Shown here: positions 47,587 to 59,574 of the stretch, piece after piece
Layout: the number at the start of each line of letters is the position of its first letter
Numbering within the stretch: position 1 is the stretch's first letter
Origin: Heterodera schachtii
Taxonomy: Eukaryota > Nematoda > Chromadorea > Rhabditida > Heteroderidae
Reading direction: 5' to 3'
NCBI GenBank assembly: GCA_023374025.1
Contig: SIJG01000123.1
Coordinates: forward strand, 101,227-165,226
Length of the DNA stretch: 64,000 bases
The notes under the pieces: model-generated
Told to the model about the DNA's origin: nothing
The model's input: only the letters and a program-made list of their open reading frames with translations
Databases searched by the model: none
Translations under genes and position numbers: made by a program

Positions 47587-48549
47587 AAACGAAAGAGAAA
47601 GAGGAGAAAGAGAAGGAAAGAGAGAAAAGAAGAGAAAGAGAGAGAAGAGAGAAAAGAGGAGAAAAAGAAGGAGAGAGAGAATAAAGGAAGAGAGAAGAGA
47701 GAAAAGAGGAAAGAGAGTGAAAGAGAGAGAGAGAAGAAAGGGAGAAAAGGAAGAGAGAGAAAAGTGGATAACGAGAATGAAAGAGTGAAAGAGGAGAGTG
47801 AGACAAAAAAAAACCGAAAGAGAGAGAGAAAAGAGAAGTAAGAGGTTGGGAGAGAAAGAGCTAGAGATAGAGAGAGAGAGAGAAGAGAGAAAGAAGAGAA
47901 AGAGAAGGAGAAAGTAAAGAGGAGAGTGAGACAAAAAAGCAGAGAGAGAGAGAAAAGTGAAGAAAGAGGCCGGGAGAGAAAGAGAGAGAGAGAGAGCTAG
48001 AGCTAGAGAGAGAAAAGAGAAGAAAGAGACTGGGAGAGAGAGATAGAGCTAGAGAGAAAGATAGAGAGAGAAGAGAGAAAGAAGAGAAAAAGAAGGAGAA
48101 AGTAAAGAGGAGAGTGAGACAAAAAAGCAGAGAAGAGAGAGAAAAGAGAAGAAAGAGGCCGGGAGAGAAAGAGAGAGAGAGAGAGCTAGAGCTAGAGAGA
48201 GAAAAGAGAAGAAAGAGACTGGAAGAGAGAGATAGAGCTAGAGAGAAAGAGAGAGAGAAAAGAGTTAGAGAAAAGAGGAGAGAGAAGGAGAGAGAGAGAG
48301 AAGAGAGAACGAAGAGAAGGAGAAAGATAAAGAGGAGAGAAAAGAGAAGAAATAGATTGGGATAGAGAGATAGAGCTAGAGAGAGAGAGAGAGAAAAAAG
48401 AGAGAGAAAAGAGGAGAGAGAAGGAAAGAAAGAGAAGAGAGAACGAAGAGAAGGAGAAAGATAAAGAGCAGAGAAAAGAGAAAAAGATACTGGGGGAGAG
48501 AGATAGAGTTAGAGAGAGAGAGAGAAAAAAAATAGAAAAAAGAGAAGAG
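47587..48549 (+). repeat. GA-rich microsatellite, about 960 bp, with a longer-period structure
   Basis: Almost pure purine on the + strand (GAGA, GAAA, GGAGA words). Within it, phrases such as GTGAGACAAAAAAGCAGAG (47925 and 48113) and AGAGATAGAGCTAGAGAG recur; the first pair is 188 bases apart, so blocks of about 188 bp have been duplicated on top of the dinucleotide repeat. All long frames across it (Arg/Glu/Lys-rich on +, Ser/Leu/Phe-rich on -) are artefacts of composition. Confidence 0.93.
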
Positions 48550-51103
48550 ATATTAAGAATCCCAACAAAATAAGCCCAAAAAAAGAAAATAATAATATTC
48601 CTTTAAATGCGATAGCAATCTATTAAATTGAATTCTCAAAAATATTTAGATATATAAGACTAAATTATCCAGAAATGTAAAAGCACCCAAAGTAAATTTT
48701 GTTTTCATGAGTCCAGTACACTTAAAATCTTTAAAGCTTTAAGCACAATAATAACTCTAAAAACTTCCGCCCTAATAATGACTGGGTTCGAAAACGAGGA
48801 AATAATTATTAAAAGATATAGACAAAAACATAAATTCAACATAAATTTTAAAAATTAAACTGACAAAGTCAGAAAATTTGCGATGTTTGTTTCATTAATT
48901 TTATTGAAAATAAATAAAGAAGAAAACATTAAACTTTATATTTATGTGAACAATAAGAAATTATAATTTGTTAAAACTAACAAAAAAAAATTATTATTAT
49001 ATTGAGCTATAAACAGCTGAAAATTTTATTATCAGATTATAATGAAATTGCTAAACTAAAGAAAAAATTTTAATTTTTCAAACAAGGCAATAAAAATTAA
49101 TATTGGATCTGCTAAATAATCTAAAATATTTAATTATTTAACGAGACTTGGACTGAATTTTTTACAAAAATGGACCTTAACCGTTATAACAGACAACCTA
49201 AAGTGACGCATTGGAAGAACTCAGTTTCATGACACGTTGAGATCCACACTTTTAGCAACACCAATATTTTAGATAAAATATTTACATAAATAAATTAAAA
49301 ATATTTCGAATTGAAAAAAAGATAATATAATTAGTAAATTATTTAGATAAATAAAAGAATATACGACAATAATAAAAAATACAAAATCATCAAAAAAAAT
49401 AACTATGGATAAGTATTTGCAAATGGACAACTTTATTTGTTCAAGAAGGATCTTTTTATTGTTTAAAAAAATAAGCTCTATTAAAATACATTTAAAAATA
49501 GATATAAATTAATATTATCAATGAATTTTTAAAAAAATGATTATATTTAAGTAAAGAAAGGGTCAGGAAATTTCTGGAGTTGCAACGATAGTAATTTATA
49601 AATGCTTAAAAATTGAAAAGAAATAATAAAAAACACAGTACAATTAATTTTAAATCGAAAAATTATAAAATTATAAATTTCTCAATTGAAATTCTCGGAC
49701 CATGATAATTAAATGATATATTTCTACATCAAATGTTATTATTAAAAACAAATTTTGATTTGTATAATAATTTTTATACTAAAAAGCAAATAACCAACTT
49801 TGGCTTGGTCAATTAAATTTAAAATTTAAACATTTACCTACAAAAAGAAATCATAATTATTTGGCTGATATTTTATTGTTTGTGAAAATATTTTTTAAAG
49901 CTTAAGGTTACACTCTCAACCAAAGAAGAAAATGATTGAGAATTTTCAAAATAAACACAAAACAAATATTAGCAATGTAATTTTTAAAAAAATGATTTTA
50001 TAAGGAAGCGGAACTCCATTCAGTGAAAGTAAAGTTCACGACAATTGTTAATATTATTATTATTATTAAGTTTTTTCATAATACAAAAGACAAAAAAAAA
50101 GAAATGTTTTATATACAATAATAAATGAAAAACACTAAAAATTATAAACTTTAAATTTAATCTTTATAAAATTATGCTTGTATGTAAATACAAAATACTT
50201 GAAAATAAACCAATATGCCTTAATGTTGTTTAAAAATGTTTATTATTTATTCATTATTTAAAAAATACCCATTCAAAATATATCACTTAAATTTAAACAA
50301 AAAATCATTCTTATATTAAAAATCACTTTTGCACTTTTTGACTATAGTTTATTAAATTATTTATGCTTTTTCAAATTACTGGACGAAAAGTAGAAAACAA
50401 AAATTTAAAGTTCTAACGTTTAAAAATTCAATAAACACAACAAAATAATAAAAAAAATCCGTTAATACATAATTAAAAAATAAACATTTCGCGATCACAA
50501 ATGACAAAAGCATAAAAATAAAAGAGAATTATAATTGATTTTTCAGAACGATGAATAGAAGAATAATATAAAAGAATAAAAATAATTATTAATTTTATGT
50601 TATTTTCCAAATATTTAACAAAGGATAAATTTTTAAATAAAAAACAAAACGGATAAATTTAATGTTTCCAATGATTAGTTTTGCGGTTTTCCGCTTATAA
50701 CTTTTGAATTATGGAAATAGAAAAACTCAACAATCGAAATAGATCATAATATTTTAATATAATATTCAAGGAATTGCTAATAAGAAATGCGTTGAGTGAG
50801 ACAGTGGTACCTAATCGGGTACGAGTAGTATCTTCTAATGCTTCCAGAGTGTAATTAAATAATCTAAAATAATAGCATATGTGAAATAAAAATATAATAA
50901 TTAAAAAATACAACTATGATTCTCATAAATACAAGTTAAAATTTTAAAAAAACATAATAAAATGAAAATTAGACAATACAACTTTAAAAAATGATTTTTA
51001 TAAGAAATAGAAAATCCATTCGCAACTCGAAGATTTCTTGGTCAATTAACTGTCACAGATAACATTTGAAATAGAATAAACAAAAATCATTATTATATCG
51101 TCA
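48550..51103. other. A-rich DNA, no gene recognised
   Basis: It contains 49160-49330 and 49990-50080, diverged partners of 39405-39540 and 24530-24680. No frame is supported. Confidence 0.5.
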
Positions 51104-52122
51104 AATATGAAAAAAGATTCACTCATCAGTAGATATTGAATGTTAATTAGCCTCTTTAGCCGAAATGAAATTATTATATTTTAATGATTTTTAAGAAATA
51201 AATTTGAATAAAATGAAATAACTAATTTATAAATACAAAGCAGTAATAAATGCATGTAATAATTATGTGAAACAATAATATTTCTAATTAAATTTGCCTT
51301 TTTATAAACAATTACAGTCAAATAAAAAGAGCAATCATTTAAAAAAATTTAAAATCCATAAAAAATTGATTATGAAATTGATCTGCGGTGTAAATTAGCA
51401 AAAATCATCGAAGAGTCTTGAACACGTGTTAATAAATTTTTCTATTCATCTCAACAATATAAACACATTAATTCTATGAGAACGTTTAATTAAATATTTC
51501 TATATGCATAATGATCCAAAGTATTTCAAATTCTATTGTGTCGCTACAAATAAGAAAATTTTAACAGAAACCAAACCGATTTAAACAAAAAATAAAAAAT
51601 AAAAATATCTTATAATATGAAAAAAGATTCACTCATCAGTAGATATTGAATGTTAATTAGCCTCTTTAGCCGAAATAAAATTATTATATTTTAATGATTT
51701 TTAAGAAATAAATTTGAATAAAATGAAATAACTAATTTATAAATACAAAGCAGTAATAAATGCATGTAATAATTATGTGAAACAATAATATTTCTAATTA
51801 ATTTGCCTTTTTATAAACAATTACAGTCAAATAAAAAGAGCAATCATTTAAAAAAAATTTAAAATCCATAAAAAATTGATTATGAAATTGATCTGCGGTG
51901 TAAATTAGCAAAAATCATCGAAGAGTCTTGAACACGTGTTAATAAATTTTTCTATTTATCTCAACAATATAAACACATTAATTCTATGAGAACGTTTAAT
52001 TAAATATTTCTATATGCATAATGACCCAAAGTATTTCAAATTCTATTGTGTCGCTACAAATAAGAAAATTTTAACAGAAACCAAACCGATTTAAACAAAA
52101 AATAAAAAATAAAAATATCTTA
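51104..52122 (+). repeat. Tandem duplication, 2 x about 510 bp
   Basis: Unit 1 (51104-51613) and unit 2 (51614-52122) are nearly identical over their full length, with about five differences such as GATCC/GACCC and a one-base run length change. Each starts AATATGAAAAAAGATTC and ends AAAAATATCTTA. No frame is conserved in it. A recent segmental duplication or the seed of a new satellite. Confidence 0.93.
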
Positions 52123-52920
52123 CAAGAAGAGCAGTGATCGAAATTTCCAAACGTAATTATTTTTTCTTAACGACGCAAATTGAACAAACGTGGAAATTAT
52201 CAGGCATTGGTCATGGAATAATAGGAATTTCGAAATATAAATATATTTTAATAAAAAATTTAACCGGAAAAAATTAAATTCACATTATAAATGAATTGAT
52301 TCAAAAATGAAAATCAGATGCTAAAAATAAATGTGAATCTAAAATATTCAAATGCATTAAAATTAATTTCCAATAAACTAAATTACCGATTATTAAATGA
52401 TCTTAAAAAAGTAATCAAATATTTTAAAATGGTGTTGTCAAAAATGAATAAACATTACAATTTATTTAATTAAATCCAATTATATTGAAAATTAATAACG
52501 AAGAAAGAGTTCAATTTAAAGTATGAATGTTCAGTGAATTATTATTAAAGCATTAAATTTTTTTATGTAAAATAGATAAAGAATAATTTATTGGACGGGA
52601 AAATAATAAATAAAATTAAATAAAATTTTTAAATAATAAATATATTTAATAATGAATAAAATAAATGAAGAACACGTGATGACAAACAAGCATACCAATT
52701 AAATAAAAATTTAGCACTAAAATTAGTCATCTAAAAATAGGAATAAACTGTTGATTGATTTGTGCTTAAAAAATATACATAATTAAAATAAAAATAGAGA
52801 AAAAGGATCACGATAATCTAAGTCAGAGCAACGAATGGACGCACATGAGTTTTAAATAACCTAAAGTATTTTTTCAATTACTTTAGTTCAAACACAAAAA
52901 AATAATAAGTGTTCAAATTG
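52123..52920. other. AT-rich interval, no gene
   Basis: This is A-rich sequence. If the exon at 52926-53286 is real, this is the start of its first intron (minus strand), with no obvious next exon inside it. Confidence 0.45.
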
Positions 52921-52925
52921 CTTAC

Positions 52926-53286
52926 TCCCAATCCGTTTTCCAAACGATTTGACAAAAATCTTTCACTTAATTCTACCAAACCATTTTCTCTCACATTTCT
53001 GTTGTTCACGCTTGAACGAGAATTTACAACCGGTGCATTCATCGCCGTTCGCTCGTTTTGTTTGATTTCATCCACCACAATCACCACTGAGTTGCCGGTG
53101 TTCCTTGTCGCTGGCAACAATCTGTTTCTCAATTGCTGTTCCCCGCCAACATTTTCTTGCCGCGTTAGTGGTGGCGTTCTCACAAACATTTCCATTTAAC
53201 CGTCTTGGTTCAATTCCAAAATCAATTAGACAATCTTCTCAATCTCTGAACAACTTTGGACAAATTTCAACAATAAAACTACATTT
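52926..53286 (-). CDS. Probable first coding exon of a host gene (unrecognised)
   Basis: Read on the minus strand, TTTACAG at 53287-53293 gives a good 3' splice site (cis or spliced-leader). 91 bases of leader follow, then ATG at 53195. The frame runs 90 codons to 52926, where GGA is followed exactly in phase by the donor GTAAGC (52925 downward). Past the donor the frame turns AT-rich and stops after 15 codons, as intron sequence would. The product begins MEMFVRTPPLTRQENVGGEQ and is polar, rich in Asn, Arg, Glu and Ser (NSRSSVNNRNVRENGLVELS), with no signal peptide or membrane segment; it looks like a disordered N-terminus. GC is far above the flanks. No domain recognised. The + strand frame over the same bases is a shadow. 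Confidence 0.5.
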
Positions 53287-53299
53287 CTGTAAATTAATA

Positions 53300-55750
53300 T
53301 AAATTAAAAAATTTTAACTATAATTTATAACTGACAACACACCAAAAAATTATTTAAAAATTTTAAATTTACTAAAAGACAACTCAAATTAAAATAGAAA
53401 TTTTGTTTTGGTAATTTTATACCAAAAATTGTTATTCACAAATTTTAAAGCAAACAATATAATGAACATTTAGAATTGGTATACATATGTAACGGCTCAC
53501 TCGGCATGAGTTTTATAAAAATAATAAGAAACATTTTTTTGAGCATGAGTTTTAAAAAATTACAAAATTTTTATTTAAATAAAAATATTCATTGGTAAGC
53601 TTTAAATAAATTTCATAACCAATATATAGATCGATTATTTAAAAATATTTATGAATAATTTTAAAATATAAAATTTAAAAATTGGAACTTTTTTTTGTTT
53701 ATAGTGCCAAGAAAGATAAAAGCGCAATTATTTTGCCAAGGGTTTTGGGCCTGCGGGCGTGTGACGGACCTTTGCTTCGACATCATACGGTTTGTTTCAT
53801 TCGAGATTTTATGTTGAATATTAAAAATCACCTTTATTTGATTATAGATATAAATTATAAAAATAAAATTTTAACGAAAGATACAAATATGGAAATTTAA
53901 TACTAACTAAATAACCTAAAATAATAAACAGCTTTTGAGGAATTTAATAATATTATAAAAATTGTTTTTTTTACTGACTTTGCTATAGAAAACGCAATGA
54001 AAAAAAGTTATATATTAAACAAATAAAGAAAGAAAAACATAAATTTTGTGAGAAATTTATTTAAAGAAAATTTGCCGTATTCTAATAATACCCATTCAAT
54101 ATCATTCAAGCGCCAGCAACCAGATTAAAGAGAAAAAAACGTAGTTAAAAATAAAAATTAAAGGTAAGATAAACAATAATTGAAAAAATTGGAATATTAT
54201 TATAAATTCACATGAATTACAATTTAAAAATGAAAAAAGCATGAAAATAAAGCAATTTCATCAAAAAATGGTTGCAAAAATATTAGATAATTTAAGGATT
54301 ATCCAACAATTAATTATTGTGAATAAGCAATGTAAAATCACTCAAAATATATTTTTACTAATGGAGGAATCTACGATGCCGAATCAATATTAAATTAAAA
54401 TTTTTACAAATACATAAAAACTATATGTTTCGTAATACAGAATGGGTACTGGTGGGTTCTTTTCGAATACACAAAGAATAAAGGGAAAATAGAAAATAAT
54501 GTATGCAATGGTACAGAAAAAAATATAATATTAACAACAACTATATTTATAAACAAAACTATAATTAATAAATTAATTGAAAAGATCGTTTAAAAGAGCA
54601 TTTATTATTAATCAAGAAAAAGAAAATATTGAAAAGCATAACCGGCGCATCACTCAAACACGAATTGTCCGCCAACGACACGGACAATGATGTGTATCGT
54701 TCAAATGTTTAATTTGGTTTTTGTCTACTCAGTTTAATTAAAAATTTTAAACTTTAAAATGAAAAAGCATGTTAAAGAAAGAATCAACATTATTTACGTT
54801 TTTTGGTTAAATTATGTTGCTGATTCATTACGAAGAGCTTGGAGGAGCAAAATAAAAGCTAATTATTGAAAAATTAATTTTGATATACCTATAATAATTA
54901 TTTTTTATTGAGAAAACAAACAAAAATCATTCAGTTTGGAAAACTAAATAAATATATTGGAAAGAATAAGATAATTCTCTATTTTGATTCAAAATAAACA
55001 ATTTAATCTTAAAAAGATTAAAAAATAAAATAATTAATTTAATCTTAAAACGATTAAAAAATAAAAATAATTTTTCAAAAATGAGTTAAAAATACAAATG
55101 CTTACTAAGAAGAATAAATGAAAGCATGCTATTCGACACGACAGGCAATTGAATACACTTTATTTATTGATAATATTAAGAATTTGCTATAATATTGCAT
55201 TTTTTACATTGATTAACCATTAAAATTTGAAAAAATTAATAACATATTTAATTGAATGCAAATATTCTGGAAAAACCCCAAAGTATCAGAAAAAATTTAT
55301 TTTAAATTTAATAACACAATAAAACAAACATTAAGCAAAAAACAACACAAAAGCTGATTCTTTAACTATAGCGAAAATTTAAAAATTAAATGCAAGGGGT
55401 TCTGGTTTCTTCAAAAAAAAAAGAATATTTTGCAAGAGAAAAATGAAGACTAATAAAATCTTAAATATATAATATTTAATTAATATCATAATGGTAAGAA
55501 AGTGAAAGGGAAAAAGTAACTGATAGATATAAATAAAAATATTGAGTTTTTTAGACAAAATAAATACAATGAAAAAAATAAATTGCTAAAAAAACAAATT
55601 AAAATTAAACTTAACATTTTTACGACCATAGAACTTCATAAAAAAAGGACTGAAAGCATAGGATTTTATATCTTACAATCATCCAATGCTTAATGCTTGG
55701 GAAATTTAAGTTCAAACTTTATGGATTTAATAAAAACATTTGTTTTTTTT
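53300..55750. other. AT-rich DNA with two GC-richer spots
   Basis: 53700-53810 is GC-richer (GGGCCTGCGGGCGTGTGACG). It follows an acceptor-like TTTATAG and is open on both strands, so neither reading can be preferred. 54640-54712 is GC-richer and on + reads ITGASLKHELSANDTDND before a stop, possibly a short exon. Words GCATGAGTTTTA repeat at 52843, 53505 and 53542. Nothing else was seen. Confidence 0.4.
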
Positions 55751-55854
55751 TTAAATTTAGCAGAAAATAATAGAAATCTTTGGGCTATCTTTTAATATCA
55801 AGTGCGGGGTGAATTAATTTAAGTTAGAACAATTTTCATGCATTTAAACGGCTA

Positions 55855-56009
55855 CCCGACATTTGAGGACCCGACATTTGAGGATCCCGACATTTGAGGA
55901 CCCGACATTTGAGGATCCCGACATTTGAGGACACGACTTTTGAGGACCCGACATTTGAGGATATCCCGACATTTGAGGACCCGACTTTTGAGGACCCGAC
56001 ATTTGAGGA
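55855..56009 (-). repeat. Left word array of the foldback-like element
   Basis: Ten or so head-to-tail copies of the 15-17 bp word (C)CCGACATTTGAGGA, with variants CGACTTTTGAGGA and GGAT/GGAC endings. The matching array at 56784-56917 is in opposite orientation. Confidence 0.93.
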
Positions 56010-56056
56010 AATACACAATTTCAAAAAAAATAAATAGAAATTTTATTTTATATCAT

Positions 56057-56736
56057 CATTAAAAGATGAAAATGCCTTTCGCGGGGGCCAACGGGAGCAA
56101 ATGTGGCAAAAAGTGTCAGGGACAACCGATAATTCCAATCTTTCGTCTCCACGTACAGCGTATAACATCAGAATTCCAAGATCTGCTTTTGAATTTTTAC
56201 TTTTCTTGTTGCCCTGAGTCTTGCAATTTTGGGCCTGTGTTCGAATAATTGTAATGGACGAGCGCATACTCCTTTCGGAAGGACTGACCCGTAAATATTG
56301 TGACTGGGCACAATCACCCGAGAGATAAAGCTGCTCTCGAGGTTATATCCTCCGTTTTGGAGTTATTTATACAGTCACGGCTTTCAAAAGAAGCGATCAA
56401 AGAAAATGCGCTTTTGACTTATAAGACTCATCAGTGTTCTGAAAAGAGAAGAGCGAATTGCGGCCGATAAGGTATGGCAGTATGAGTTGGACCCAACTCA
56501 AGGGATAAGAATTCGAGAACGGAAAAAACTTACAGAGACAATGATTTGGTTATACGGAATTTGGTTCAAGGTTTTGATTCGATTGAGAACACAAATGAGG
56601 ATGAAATCCTTAGTCATCTCAGATATTTGCACTACCGACTTATGCGCAATGATTTTGAAAACTGGCATGATCTAGAAAACGAATAGTTTTATATTTGATC
56701 CCGTTGTTTCTTGGAAAGGCTTTTTCTTTTTTTCTA
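56057..56736 (+). pseudogene. Interior of the foldback-like element: decayed coding sequence (unrecognised)
   Basis: This 680-bp core is much less AT-rich than the arms. On + several protein-like pieces follow one another in shifting frames: RGGQREQMWQKVSGTTDN (about 56080-56215), then DKAALEVISSVLELFIQS (about 56325-56430), then REERIAADKVWQYELDPTQ (about 56448-56540), and finally an acidic C-terminus ending HYRLMRNDFENWHDLENE with a stop at 56685. At least three frameshifts are needed. On - the first third is also open (56267-56043, with CHICSRWPPR), so strand is uncertain there. I recognise neither a transposase motif nor a host family. It is either a degenerate transposase gene or captured host exons. 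Confidence 0.45.
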
Positions 56737-56783
56737 ATGATATAAAATAAAATTTCTATTTATTTTTTTTGAAATTGTGTATG

Positions 56784-56917
56784 TCCTCAAATGTCGGGTC
56801 CTCAAAAGTCGTGTCCTCAAATGTCGGGTCCTCAAATGTCGGGTCCTCAAATGTCGGGATCCTCAAATGTCGGGTCCTCAAATGTCGGGTCCTCAAATGT
56901 CAAATCCTCAAATGTCG
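56784..56917 (+). repeat. Right word array of the foldback-like element
   Basis: About eight or nine copies of TCCTCAAATGTCGGG, inverted with respect to 55855-56009; the outermost copies vary (TGTCAAATCC, TGTCGCAG). Confidence 0.93.
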
Positions 56918-57059
56918 CAGCACGATTTATAACGATCTTACATTTTTGGATGACCATAAAAATATGACACTATTTTCCTTCATAACTTTTTTTTAACCAT
57001 CAATTTTAATTTTGTTTTAGATAGCCCAAAAATTTCTCCATTATGCTGCGAAATTTAAA

Positions 57060-59570
57060 AAATTTATTGAGCTTCAAAAAAGTTAGAGTCAAAATTGTTG
57101 AATCCAAATTTTTCGGAATTTTTTTGTTATAACTTTTTGTAAATTTCTACTAATTTTTTAAATATTACATACATAGTAGAGGATACTTTGAGTTTTCGCT
57201 AAATACTAATTTTCATTAATTGGACTAAGCTTAAGCTAAATTCTAATTAATTAATTAGCAAATATAAATTTAATTATTACAAACACCCATATTTTTGTCG
57301 CTTCGTCATAGCATCTTAAAATAGATTAGTCAAAATAAAGGAACAAGTTCAAATTATAATTTTTTTTAAATGATTCAATTAATAAAACAATGCGGTAAAC
57401 AAACCTAAAAAAATTAATAAAATGACATAAAGAAATAAGTGAAACAAAAATAATTAAATTAGAAAGTTTGATAAAATTTTACATTAATAAATTTTTGACT
57501 CTCAATTGGACTTCAAAGTCAGAATTTTTGAAAAAATTTATTTAAAATATAATAATAATTTAGTAATATAATAATTGATGAAAATATGGATTATAATAAA
57601 CAAAGAAAAATAAAATAATGAACGATAAAAATCAAAAAACAATCTAAGAACAAACATCAAATAAAAATATTTTAATGAAACAAAGAAATAAAGAAAGATA
57701 TAAAATTTTTAGTTCTTCTAATTTGTTAAAATTTTAATATTATTAAAATAAACGAAATAAAATATATAGAATTTAATAAATATAAGAATAAATATTATTG
57801 TGAATGTTGCTTTATCTCTACATAATGTTGAAAGAGAAGCCACACAACGCGAGTTTTATTTAAATTATTATAATTAAAGTAAGTTTTTTATATTTATGCA
57901 AAGATAGATCGCAAAACGTACAGGAGGTGCCTCTACAAGATAAAACCAAATTTAAAGCAAATAACTTAAAAGTTATAATTAAAAAATTAGTCCTAATGAG
58001 TTTGAAAAGGATTTATTTCTAGTGTCCTATGTACACTGACGAATGACTGAATATGAATATTCGAAAAGAGAAAATATTTATAAAAAATCAAAAATGCAAA
58101 AGTTATCTAAGACCATTAAAAATTTCATTCAAAAATAATAAAAGAAGTAAATAAAAATTAAAAAATTGACAAAACATATTAAATAATTCAAATTTATTGT
58201 CTATTTTTTTAAATGTTATCATCTTTATTCATGAATAATTAATATTTAAATATTTTACCTTAAAAAGACATTTTATATAATTTCAAATAGATGAAAAATT
58301 AATTTTCTTAGCATAAATTTGAAGCTATCATTTATTTATGCTGAAATTAAAGGATTAAATAACTTTTAAATAAAATGCCTAAATATTAATAAATATGATT
58401 TCTAAAATATGCAATAGCAATGATGAGCAATACCTAAAAAGAGGAAACCAAGATAATTTCTAAAGTATTAATTCATAATTAGTTTTACATTCAATAAATA
58501 ATCATTTAATTGAAAACTATAATTCATCAATTTAGATATAAAAACTTTTCTTTTAATTGTAATTAAATTTAAAATATGAAAAAATTATATGACAACAAAT
58601 CGAATTTTATTTAATAGAATTTAACTATTATTTAAACTTTTACTGATAAAATTTTACCAATATTCATCTAAGTTCTCTGTAGTGTGTTCATCGACATCTT
58701 GAACAAACCCCAGAGATCAAGCAATTTCCAATTAAATTTTTTTTCCATTGCTATAACGTAAATGTGAGTAAAATCTTGGAAATTTAATTTTAAATTTAAA
58801 AATAATTATAAAGGTTTCGGATTTCGTTTGATCTAGGTAAATTACCTAATTAATTGCTTTTATTAAACAAATTATTTTTTATTTAGTTATCTTTGCAAAT
58901 ATATTTGTTGTTTTCTTGCCACCTATTTGCATTGAAAGTTCTTCTTACATTTAATTAATCTTGACGCCATCACTTAGAATTATATTTTCATAACTTTTGT
59001 GTTCTATTTAGATTTATATCAATTTATTCATAATTATAATTTCAATAAAAAATTTGAATTTTTAAATAAAAGAATAAATTATTTAAATATAATTTTATAA
59101 AGAATTTAATTTAATTTTCATTATTGATTCTATTCGGCTTCAATGGATGACTAGACATTCTTTATTATTTTAATTATATAACTTCTTTTGGTAAATTTTT
59201 TTTGAATGCATTTGGTTGATTAGTTTTTATATTTTATTAATTAAATTATTTCTCATTAATGATATAAAACCCTAACATTTTCACATGGAGAATATAGTGT
59301 GTATTTCAATTTCATCAATTTTGAAAAACAAACTGACTTTACATGCAAATAATTTTGGAAAAATAAGTTTTAATCATGAATATATTTTTAAAATTAAGTT
59401 ACCACTTTGCCAAATTAATTAAAAATATTTTTTTTTCAACAGACATTTAACATAATAATTGGACATGGCCTTTTCTTATCAATGTTTTTATTTTAATTAA
59501 GGTTGTTCGTGGATTCAAATTTGCTTGAAACTAATTGAGCTATTATTGTTATAATTAATTCTATGTAATT
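57060..59570. other. AT-rich DNA; strand skew changes here
   Basis: A-rich on + up to about 58.5 kb, then T-rich. A GC-richer spot at 58670-58740 contains GTGTTCATCGACATC and CAAACCCCAGAGATCAAG. No gene is supported. Confidence 0.5.
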
Positions 59571-59574
59571 ATCA

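Larger units (their letters stand above)
55751..57058. mobile_element. Foldback-like element with long inverted arms and word arrays
   Basis: Two arms are inverted copies. The inner arms (55855-56056 and 56737-56917) consist of an array of the word TGAGGACCCGACATT plus a near-perfect inner block (ACACAATTTC, A run, AATAGAAATTTTATTTTATA). Outside the arrays the inversion continues, more diverged, to at least 55751 and 57058: TTTGGGCTATCT near 55790 faces AGATAGCCCAAA near 57020. Arms of 300 bp or more and tandem words within them are seen in foldback and some Mutator-like transposons. I could not define the outer ends or a target duplication. The 680-bp interior is GC-richer and gene-like (separate entry). 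Confidence 0.8.

Noticed and set aside
47552..48365. Long Ser/Leu/Phe-rich (minus) and Arg/Glu-rich (plus) frames
   Set aside because: They are translation of the GA microsatellite.
55836..56996. CRISPR-like array of short repeats, or a repeat protein (SSNVGSSKVGSS)
   Set aside because: Repeats of 15-17 bp are contiguous with no spacers, occur as an inverted pair, and the host is eukaryotic. The peptide repeat is only the word read in one frame.
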